A stretch of 11,316 nucleotides of DNA from positions 1 through 11,316 of the forward strand of contig JAITLH010000356.1 in the NCBI GenBank assembly GCA_031277995.1. The letters are read 5' to 3'. Under the pieces are notes generated by a model. The model did no database searches. It saw only the letters and a program-made list of their open reading frames with translations, and was not told the origin of the DNA. Below are positions 5,391-11,316 of the stretch, one piece after another. The stretch's first letter is position 1; each line of letters opens with the position of its first letter. The position numbers and the translations under genes were made by a program. Origin of the DNA: Deltaproteobacteria bacterium (GTDB lineage Bacteria > Desulfobacterota > Desulfarculia > Adiutricales > Adiutricaceae).

Positions 5391-8060
5391 ATGGACTCCA
5401 AGAGTATTAGAAATACCTTTACCGACTTTTTTGCCGATCGCGGGCATAGGCGGGTACCCTCAAGTTCGCTGGTACCGCACGACGACCCCACGCTTCTATT
5501 CACCAACGCCGGCATGGTGCAGTTTAAGAGGATTTTCACCGGGGAGGAAAAGCGCGCCTACAACCGGGCCGTGACCTTTCAAAAGTGCGTAAGGGCCGGC
5601 GGCAAACATAACGATTTGGAGAACGTGGGCTATACCGCTAGGCACCATACCTTCTTTGAGATGCTGGGAAACTTTTCCTTTGGCGATTACTTTAAGGAAA
5701 AAGCCATCGAGTTTGCCTGGGAGCTTTTAACCGAAAAATACGGCCTGCCTAAGGATAGACTTTACGCCTCGGTTTATAAGGACGACGACGAGGCCTTTAA
5801 CCTCTGGGCCAAGATCGCCGGGCTCCCCCATGAGCGCATTTTAAGGCTGGGAGAAAAGGACAACTTCTGGGCCATGGGCGATACCGGGCCCTGCGGCCCC
5901 TGCAGCGAGATTTATATCGACCAGGGCCCACAATTGGGCTGCGGCCAACCCGACTGCGGGCCGGGCTGCGATTGCGACCGGTATCTGGAGATCTGGAACC
6001 TGGTTTTCATGCAATTCGAAAGGGACCAAACCGGCCAGATGAAACCCCTGCCCAAGCCCTCCATCGACACGGGGCTGGGTTTGGAGCGCATGACCGCGGC
6101 CTTGACCGGGGTCCATAGCAATTTCGAAACGGATTTGTTTAGGCCGCTTTTGGACAAGATCTCCAAGCTTTCCAAGATCCCCTATGAGTACGGGGGAGCG
6201 GTGGGGCCAAACGAGCCTTCCTTTCAAACCAACGTATCTTTGAGGGTCATCGCCGACCACGCCCGGGCCGTGACCTTTCTGATTGGCGACGGGGTAAGGC
6301 CGGAAAACCTTGGCCGCGGCTACGTTTTAAGAAGGATCCTTAGAAGGGCCGTGCGTCACGGCCGAAAACTCGGCTTGACCAAGCCCTTTTTGGCCGAGAT
6401 GGTCGGGGCGGTCATAGACAATCTTGGCCACGCTTTCCCCGAACTAATCGATAGCGCCCTCTACATCTCCAAAGTCGTTTCCGGGGAAGAGGAACGTTTC
6501 ATCGAAACCCTGGGTTCGGGTCTGTCTTTGTTGACCGAGGCCATCGAGGAGATAAAAAAAGCCAAGGGCGATACCCTCCCCGGTTCCCTGACCTTTAAAC
6601 TCTACGACACTTACGGTTTCCCCGTGGATCTGGTTGGGGACGTCGCGAGGGAACACGGCTTGATCCTTGACGAGGCCGGTTTTAACGAAGCCATGGAAGC
6701 CCAAAGGGCCAAAGGCCGGGCCGCCTGGAAAGCCGGATCGATTAAAAGCGACAAGATCTTGGAGGCCATAAACGGCCTTACGGCCAAGGGCCTGACCCAA
6801 AAGTTTCTGGGCTACCAGACTTTGGCCCTGGAAGGGGCCATGGCCCATTTGCTTTTTAAGGGCGAGGAACCAACAAACCTCGCGAGCGAAGGCGACGAGG
6901 TCACCTTGGTCTTCCCCGAAACGCCCTTTTACGCCACCAGCGGGGGCCAGGAAGGGGACGTGGGCCAGATCGCCTTTCCCCAGGGGTCGGTAAGCGTGGC
7001 CGAGGTCAATAAGGCCCCCGGTTCGGGCTTTTTTTTGCACCAGGGCGTGGTCGAAAGGGGCGAAATCAACTTGGGGCAAGCCGCGACCTTGACCGTGGAC
7101 GAAAATAGGAGAAAGGCCACGGCGGCCAACCACACGGCCACGCATTTACTCCATAAGGCCCTAAGGCTGACCTTGGGCGAACACGTCAGGCAAGCCGGTT
7201 CCATGGTGGCCTTCGATCGCCTGCGCTTTGACTTCACCCACGATAAGTCCGTAAGCCCGGCCGAATTGGACAAAATAGAACTTCTCGTTAACGCCGACAT
7301 TAGGGCCGACCATAGGGTCGATACCAATCTCATGGACATGGACAGCGCCGTTAGGTCCGGGGCCATGGCCTTATTTGAGGAGCGTTACGGCGAGGAGGTC
7401 CGGGTGGTTTCCATGGGAGATTCCCGGGAACTTTGCGGAGGGACCCACGCCCTTAGCACGGGAACCCTGGGCACTTTCATCATTGTCTCGGAATCGGCCG
7501 TCTCGGCCGGGGTCAGGCGGCTAGAGTGCCTGACCGGGCACCAAGCCATTACAGAAATCCAAAACACTAGGGAGCGGAGCCGGGAACTTTGCCAATTCAT
7601 GAAATCCCAGCCCTCGGAACTCTTGGAGCGGGTCAAAAAACTCCAGTCCCGCCTTAAGGAACTGGAAAAGGCCCCGGCCAAGGGCGCGGATTCAAGTTTT
7701 AACGCGGCCGATCTTATCAAAAAAGCCCAAAAGGTCGATGGGCTCACGTTCCTCGCCTCCAAGGTCAAGGCCGATGACCCCAAAAGCCTTAGGGAGATTG
7801 GCGACGCCTTAAGGGACAAGCTTGGCTCCAAGACGGTCATAGTCTTGGCCGCCGAGGGCTCCGACAATAAAGCCCTGCTTTTGGCCATGGTCGGAAAGGA
7901 CCAACTTGGCCAACACAAGGCCGGAGAGCTCATCTCCAAGATCGCCCCGGCCGTGGGCGGCAAAGGCGGCGGCAAACCCGAACTGGCCCAAGCCGGCGGC
8001 CCCGACGTGACCGGCCTGGACAAGGCCTTGGAGCTGGCCAAAACCCTGGTTTTGGGCTAA
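5391..8060 (+). CDS. alaS: Alanine--tRNA ligase (AlaRS)
   Basis: AlaRS is the class II synthetase that activates alanine with ATP, charges tRNA-Ala (recognising the G3-U70 pair) and hydrolyses mischarged Ser- or Gly-tRNA-Ala. The protein has 889 residues, close to the roughly 875 typical of bacteria, and all domains are present. The catalytic core is N-terminal, with TNAGMVQFK (38-46), RHHTFFEMLGNFSFGDYF (84-101) and the motif 3 region GLGLERM (228-234). A cysteine-rich insert with GCDCDRYLEIWN is at 192-203. The editing domain has HTATHLLH (581-588), and the second half of the zinc site is LCGGTH (681-686). Residues 740-765 are a charged helix leading to the glycine-rich C-Ala domain (GGKGGGKPELAQAGG, 856-870). 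The start ATG 5391 has AGGA at 5380-5383, 7 nt upstream. No editing or zinc residue is missing, so the enzyme should be fully active. Confidence 0.98.
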   Translation: MDSKSIRNTFTDFFADRGHRRVPSSSLVPHDDPTLLFTNAGMVQFKRIFTGEEKRAYNRAVTFQKCVRAGGKHNDLENVGYTARHHTFFEMLGNFSFGDYFKEKAIEFAWELLTEKYGLPKDRLYASVYKDDDEAFNLWAKIAGLPHERILRLGEKDNFWAMGDTGPCGPCSEIYIDQGPQLGCGQPDCGPGCDCDRYLEIWNLVFMQFERDQTGQMKPLPKPSIDTGLGLERMTAALTGVHSNFETDLFRPLLDKISKLSKIPYEYGGAVGPNEPSFQTNVSLRVIADHARAVTFLIGDGVRPENLGRGYVLRRILRRAVRHGRKLGLTKPFLAEMVGAVIDNLGHAFPELIDSALYISKVVSGEEERFIETLGSGLSLLTEAIEEIKKAKGDTLPGSLTFKLYDTYGFPVDLVGDVAREHGLILDEAGFNEAMEAQRAKGRAAWKAGSIKSDKILEAINGLTAKGLTQKFLGYQTLALEGAMAHLLFKGEEPTNLASEGDEVTLVFPETPFYATSGGQEGDVGQIAFPQGSVSVAEVNKAPGSGFFLHQGVVERGEINLGQAATLTVDENRRKATAANHTATHLLHKALRLTLGEHVRQAGSMVAFDRLRFDFTHDKSVSPAELDKIELLVNADIRADHRVDTNLMDMDSAVRSGAMALFEERYGEEVRVVSMGDSRELCGGTHALSTGTLGTFIIVSESAVSAGVRRLECLTGHQAITEIQNTRERSRELCQFMKSQPSELLERVKKLQSRLKELEKAPAKGADSSFNAADLIKKAQKVDGLTFLASKVKADDPKSLREIGDALRDKLGSKTVIVLAAEGSDNKALLLAMVGKDQLGQHKAGELISKIAPAVGGKGGGKPELAQAGGPDVTGLDKALELAKTLVLG

Positions 8061-8157
8061 CGTTTTCGCTTTTTTACTTTGTTCTCTTGATTTTTTGAGT
8101 ATCGAAATCTTCTTTCTTGATTTTTGTCTTAATTTTTCGCGTCTTGTTTGTTTGTGA

Positions 8158-8174
8158 CTACCCTTAGCGGGTAG
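8158..8174 (+). other. Small stem-loop between alaS and purD
   Basis: CTACCC (8158-8163) and GGGTAG (8169-8174) form a perfect 6-bp stem around TTAGC, followed by AGATTTTAGG. The T content downstream is low, so it is at best a weak alaS terminator. The preceding 90 bp are strongly T-rich on the plus strand. Confidence 0.35.
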
Positions 8175-8205
8175 AGATTTTAGGGGATTGCAAATAACTT
8201 ATACG

Positions 8206-8237
8206 CCAAAACGGGTCTGATTTACGGCGCGTTTTGG
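8206..8237 (+). promoter_or_regulatory. Inverted repeat just upstream of purD
   Basis: CCAAAACG (8206-8213) and CGTTTTGG (8230-8237) form a perfect 8-bp inverted repeat with a 16-bp spacer, ending 17 bp before the purD start. It could be an operator for a purine-responsive regulator or a leader hairpin near the RBS. No match to a known PurR site is claimed. Confidence 0.4.
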
Positions 8238-8254
8238 AAAATCACTGGTGACTT

Positions 8255-9571
8255 ATGCGCATACTTTTAATCGGCTCGGGTGGCCGCGAACACGCCTTGG
8301 CTTGGCAGCTTAGACAAAACCCAAAGGTCACCTTGATGTCGGCGCCGGGGAGTACGGCCCTGGCCGATCTTGGTGAGGTCAAACCCATAGCCGTCGATGA
8401 CATCGAGGGTTTAATTTCCCTGGCCAAAGACATGAGGCCGGATCTGACCGTCATCGGTCCCGAACTCCCGTTGGTTTTGGGGCTGGCCGATTCGCTAAGG
8501 AGTTTGGGCCTGGCGGTTTTTGGACCTTCGGCCGAGGCGGCCAAGATCGAGGGCTCCAAGGTCTACGCCAAGGATTTCATGATCCGCCATAACCTCCCGA
8601 CGGCCAGCTACGCCGTTTTCTACGATCCCTCGGAAGCCAGAAATTACATCAAAGACGCCTCCTACCCCATCGTCCTTAAGGCCGACGGACTGGCCGCGGG
8701 AAAAGGCGTCATTATCTGCGGCAACTTGGAGAGGGCCAAGGCGGCCATAACGGAACTCTCAAAACTTGAGGCGGCCAACCGAATCATCGTCGAGGAATAC
8801 CTGGCCGGGGAAGAGCTAAGCTATTTTGTTTTAACCGATGGGCAGACCATTATCCCCTTACCCTCGACCCAGGACCATAAGGCCGTTTTCGATAACGACC
8901 GCGGGCCCAATACCGGCGGCATGGGCGCCTACGCCCCGGCCCCCCTGTGCTCCCCGGCCCTGGAAAAAATCATCATGGAGACCATCATGATCCCGGCCGT
9001 GGAGGGCTTGGCCGCCGAGGGGACGCCTTTTTGCGGCCTTCTTTACGCCGGGCTTATGATCTCCCTTAGCGGCCCCAAGGTACTTGAGTTTAACGCCCGC
9101 TTTGGCGATCCCGAAACCCAAGCCCTAATGCCCTTATTCAAGGGCGATCTGGCCAAGGCCTTATTGGCCGCGGCCAACGGCACCCTCCATGAAATCACCC
9201 TGGATTGGGACAATCGCTCCTCGGTTTGCGTGGTCATGAGCTCCAAGGGTTACCCCGGCCCCTACTCCACCGGCCATGTCATAACGGGCCTAGACAAGGT
9301 CCAAGAGTTAAGCGACATCTACGTCTTCGAAGCCGGGGTCAGTAAGGTGCCCCGCAAGGTCCCCGTCGATGGCGTGGACACCTGGGTCGAGACGCCCCTA
9401 ACCGACGGCGGCCGCGTCCTTGGGGTCACCGGGGTTGGCGATACCCTAAGCCAAGCCATCGAAAAAACCTACAAGGCCGTTTCCCTCGTAAACTTCGAAG
9501 GCGCCCACTACCGAACCGACATCGGCGCCAAGGCCATAAACCAAGGCCCCCTCTACGACACTAACGAATAG
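8255..9571 (+). CDS. purD: Phosphoribosylamine--glycine ligase (GAR synthetase)
   Basis: PurD catalyses the second step of purine synthesis: ATP-dependent joining of 5-phosphoribosylamine and glycine to give glycinamide ribonucleotide. The 438-residue protein matches the family in length and order. An N-terminal domain starts with GSGGREHAL (7-15), GPSAEAAKIEGSK is at 90-102, and the ATP-grasp region has LKADGLAAGKGV (141-152), EEYLAGEELS (180-189) and DRGPNTGGMGAY (215-226). The metal-binding segment LEFNARFGDPETQ is at 277-289, followed by a C-terminal domain. The start ATG 8255 has only GGTGA (8247-8251) very close upstream, so translation initiation may be moderate; no better in-frame start exists because GSGGREHAL must stay near the N-terminus. 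It stands 194 bp after alaS and shows no co-transcribed pur partner here. Motifs appear intact. Confidence 0.98.
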   Translation: MRILLIGSGGREHALAWQLRQNPKVTLMSAPGSTALADLGEVKPIAVDDIEGLISLAKDMRPDLTVIGPELPLVLGLADSLRSLGLAVFGPSAEAAKIEGSKVYAKDFMIRHNLPTASYAVFYDPSEARNYIKDASYPIVLKADGLAAGKGVIICGNLERAKAAITELSKLEAANRIIVEEYLAGEELSYFVLTDGQTIIPLPSTQDHKAVFDNDRGPNTGGMGAYAPAPLCSPALEKIIMETIMIPAVEGLAAEGTPFCGLLYAGLMISLSGPKVLEFNARFGDPETQALMPLFKGDLAKALLAAANGTLHEITLDWDNRSSVCVVMSSKGYPGPYSTGHVITGLDKVQELSDIYVFEAGVSKVPRKVPVDGVDTWVETPLTDGGRVLGVTGVGDTLSQAIEKTYKAVSLVNFEGAHYRTDIGAKAINQGPLYDTNE

Positions 9572-9659
9572 TCCCACCAATGCCCCGGGGCCTTATGGGC
9601 CCCAAGGCCTTGGCGCTTTGGGGGGGCTATTCGTCCGCCCACAAAAATAGCATTTCCCC

Positions 9660-9694
9660 AAAAGCCCGGCCAAGTTCCTTGCCCGGGCTTTTTT
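9660..9694 (+). terminator. Intrinsic terminator after purD
   Basis: AAAAGCCCGG (9660-9669) pairs with CCGGGCTTTT (9683-9692) around a 13-nt loop, and the T-run continues to 9694. It lies about 90 bp after the purD stop. On the minus strand the hairpin is followed by only a short T-run, so some bidirectional activity is possible. Confidence 0.85.
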
Positions 9695-9711
9695 GGTTTT
9701 GGTTAGGGACA

Positions 9712-9746
9712 GGGTCAGGTCATTCCCAAAGGGAGCGAAGTGACCC
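9712..9746. repeat. Nested inverted repeat, REP-like
   Basis: GGGTCA (9712-9717) pairs with TGACCC (9741-9746), and inside it TCCC-AAA-GGGA (9724-9734) forms a second hairpin. The two stems are separated by a 6-6 internal loop. It lies between convergent genes, a common location for dispersed REP-type elements. Only one copy is visible in this window, so membership in a repeat family is a guess. Confidence 0.45.
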
Positions 9747-9813
9747 GCTTTGGCCTGGGCTTAGCTTAGAGCGCGAATGGGGGGGGCTCTAGTCGCCTCG
9801 CGACTTGGGGTTT

Positions 9814-9915
9814 AAACGGTCAAATTGGGGCCTGGGAGCGCTTCCAGGGCCTTGGGTGGGGGATAAGGATGGATCCGATCGGAGAACGCCGCCGTGGGGC
9901 GATTTGACCCGTTTA
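9814..9915. repeat. Long-range inverted repeat enclosing a hairpin
   Basis: AAACGGTCAAAT (9814-9825) is the reverse complement of ATTTGACCCGTTT (9902-9914) except for one inserted base. It encloses the hairpin GGCCTGG (9829-9835) / CCAGGGCC (9844-9851). The right arm also contains its own small hairpin CCCG-TTTA-CGGG (9908-9919), which would compete with the long pairing. Confidence 0.5.
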
Positions 9916-9963
9916 CGGGCGAGTTCGCTAACATAGAGGAATTTTTGGGTTTTTCTAGGCGCT

Positions 9964-11316
9964 TTAGGCGCTTTTGGCCTTCCCGTTTAATTTTTCCGGG
10001 TCAATCCAGCGGTTTAGGGCCTGAAAAAGATCCTTCACGTTGATGGGCTTGGTCACGTGGTCATTCATGCCGGCGGCTAAGCTGGCTTCCTTGTCGCCGC
10101 TCATGGCGTGGGCGGTCATGGCCACGATGGGCAGCTCTTCAAAGCCCGGCATGTTCCTAATGGCTTCGCTGGCCGTTAGCCCGTCCATTTCGGGCATCTG
10201 GATATCCATCAAAACCAGATCGTAGTTTTTGGCCTTGACCTTTTCCACGGCCTCCCGGCCATTCGCGGCCACCTCGACCACGAATCCGGCGTTTTTGAGT
10301 ATTTTGGTCGCGACCAGCTGGTTTAATTCGTTATCCTCGGCCAACAAGATCTTGGCCCCTTTGATTTTTTCTATTTCGGAGCGCTCTTTCTCGCTCTCTT
10401 CCCTAATTGACCTTCTGGCCTTTGACATGACTCCCAGCCCCAAGATCTCCCCCACGGCGTTCATTAAGCCCAAAGCCGAGACCGGTTTGGCCAAGACCTT
10501 GGCCACGCCAAGTCCCTTAACCTCCTTAGCCACCTTGGAGACGTCCTCGGTCGAGGTCAAGATAACCTTTGGTTTGGCCCCCTCGAGTTTTTGAATCTCC
10601 CTTACCAGGCCCAAACCGCCCAGGCCAAAATCCACGATCGAAACGTCAAAACTCCCTCCGCCCAATAGTAAATCCAAGGCCTCCTTGGCCGCGCCTACCC
10701 CCGTTACCGAAAAACCCAGATGGGTCAAATTTTTTGTCAACGCCTCCAGGGCCGGCCCGTAACCCTCCACGGCCAAGACTTTCACGCCCTTGAATTCATT
10801 TCTAGGCCTTACGTAAGGGCTCCTCATTTCCAGCCTAAAGGCCGCGGTAAAAACAAACTCGCTGCCCTCCCCGGGTTTACCCTCGGCCCAAATTTTTCCG
10901 CCCATCTGTTCAACCAAGCCCCTACTGATGCTTAGCCCCAAACCGGTTCCGCCATAGCGCCTGGTAAAAGAACTATCGGCCTGGGTAAAAGCCTTAAACA
11001 GTTTGGCCTTTTGCTCTTGGTTTATCCCTATCCCCGTATCGCTGACCTTAAATTCTAACTTGGCCAGCTCGGCGAAGTGGCCAAGTTCGCTAGGCTCACC
11101 GGAGCTCCCCTGGGGGGCCTGGTCCTTGGCGGCATTTCCATTAACTCGCGCATTCGCTTGCCCATCCGTATGGCTTACGGGCCAAGGGGCCTTGTCTTCA
11201 AGTTCCCTTACTTCGAGCTTGACGTGGCCGCGTTTAGTGAATTTAAGGGCGTTACCCATGATGTTGTTAATGACCTGGCCTAGCCTTAAGGGATCGCCGA
11301 TTAACCTAGTCGGGGT
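9964..11316 (-). CDS. Hybrid sensor histidine kinase, C-terminal part (5' end outside window)
   Basis: The frame is open to the right edge, giving 450 residues of a larger kinase. The visible part begins TPTRLIGDPLRLGQVINNIM and continues GNALKFTKRG, the N-box region of the HATPase domain, so the ATG at 11259 is internal and not the start. DTGIGI (93-98) is the G1 box, FKAFTQADSS the F-box region and GGTGLGLS (122-129) the G2 box. A first receiver (about 176-293) keeps the phosphoacceptor-like Asp229 and Lys277, but its acidic pair reads VEG and it lacks MP after the Asp. A charged linker precedes a canonical receiver (about 320-440) with ED at 327-328, Asp371 in MDIQMPEMDG, Thr401 and Lys423. 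There is no HPt domain before the TAA stop, so phosphotransfer to a separate HPt protein is expected. The sensor and dimerisation domains and signal are unknown. The layout resembles BarA-like hybrid kinases. Confidence 0.95.
   Translation of the reverse strand, partial: TPTRLIGDPLRLGQVINNIMGNALKFTKRGHVKLEVRELEDKAPWPVSHTDGQANARVNGNAAKDQAPQGSSGEPSELGHFAELAKLEFKVSDTGIGINQEQKAKLFKAFTQADSSFTRRYGGTGLGLSISRGLVEQMGGKIWAEGKPGEGSEFVFTAAFRLEMRSPYVRPRNEFKGVKVLAVEGYGPALEALTKNLTHLGFSVTGVGAAKEALDLLLGGGSFDVSIVDFGLGGLGLVREIQKLEGAKPKVILTSTEDVSKVAKEVKGLGVAKVLAKPVSALGLMNAVGEILGLGVMSKARRSIREESEKERSEIEKIKGAKILLAEDNELNQLVATKILKNAGFVVEVAANGREAVEKVKAKNYDLVLMDIQMPEMDGLTASEAIRNMPGFEELPIVAMTAHAMSGDKEASLAAGMNDHVTKPINVKDLFQALNRWIDPEKLNGKAKSA

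Larger units (their letters stand above)
9572..9963. other. Convergent intergenic region rich in inverted repeats
   Basis: This 392-bp gap separates purD (plus strand) from the kinase (minus strand), so both transcripts run into it. It contains the purD terminator, a nested inverted repeat at 9712-9746, a hairpin AGTCGC-CTC-GCGACT (9791-9805), a hairpin at 9829-9851 and a long-range inverted repeat at 9814-9915. A short open frame at 9580-9792 reads through the terminator hairpin, lacks an RBS and is not accepted as a gene. No tRNA or other known RNA is seen. Confidence 0.7.

Noticed and set aside
6444..8041. Long antisense open frames within alaS (233 and 218 codons)
   Set aside because: They lie opposite an intact alaS and arise from its GC-rich codon usage; products are low-complexity with no known domain.
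8061..8254. tRNA or small RNA gene between alaS and purD
   Set aside because: No cloverleaf, no TTCGA-type arm and no promoter-terminator pair; only one short hairpin and T-rich DNA.
9580..9792. 70-codon open frame after purD
   Set aside because: It runs through the purD terminator hairpin and other inverted repeats, has no RBS and no protein-like pattern.
11257..11259. ATG as the kinase start codon
   Set aside because: The frame continues upstream to the window edge with the typical kinase sequence GDPLRLGQVINNIM, so this Met is internal.

Overview
The window looks like a piece of a free-standing bacterial chromosome, most likely from a deltaproteobacterial (Desulfobacterota-type) lineage. 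The placement rests on the RecA L2 loop, which is one residue longer than in E. coli and reads IGPMSYGSPEVTTGG, on the recA-alaS gene order, and on the cysteine-rich AlaS insert. This is inference from memory of these families, not a phylogeny. The housekeeping genes are GC-rich and strikingly full of the word GGCC. The long, hairpin-rich intergenic gaps share that vocabulary.

Layout. (1) 1-262: gene-free DNA with a 41-bp tandem repeat that runs off the left edge. (2) 263-2993: two tandem paralogous genes for two-TM membrane proteins of unknown function. Their first 500-600 bp are very AT-rich and their 3' parts much closer to the host composition. The first also carries an in-frame 18-bp minisatellite. 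(3) 2994-3839: an 846-bp gap with a candidate terminator, an excellent sigma70-like promoter (TTGACT-17-TAGAAT), an AT-rich dyad and a long stem-loop upstream of recA. (4) 3840-4991: recA. (5) 4992-5390: two strong intrinsic terminators, then a TATAAT-type promoter for alaS. (6) 5391-8060: alaS. (7) 8255-9571: purD. (8) 9572-9963: a convergent gap with a terminator and several inverted repeats. (9) 9964-11316, minus strand: the 3' part of a hybrid histidine kinase with ATPase domain, degenerate receiver and canonical receiver; its 5' end lies beyond the right edge.

Functionally, recA (recombination and SOS), alaS (tRNA-Ala charging) and purD (purine synthesis) are unrelated core genes, each apparently with its own transcription unit. 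The kinase is an orphan within the window, with no visible HPt or response-regulator partner.

The least explained part is the pair at 263-2993. They share a conserved cytoplasmic C-terminal core with visible nucleotide similarity, while their N-terminal halves are highly diverged and AT-rich, and one has acquired a His/Gly/acidic repeat linker. This pattern suggests a lineage-specific, recombining multigene family. No function can be assigned from sequence alone.
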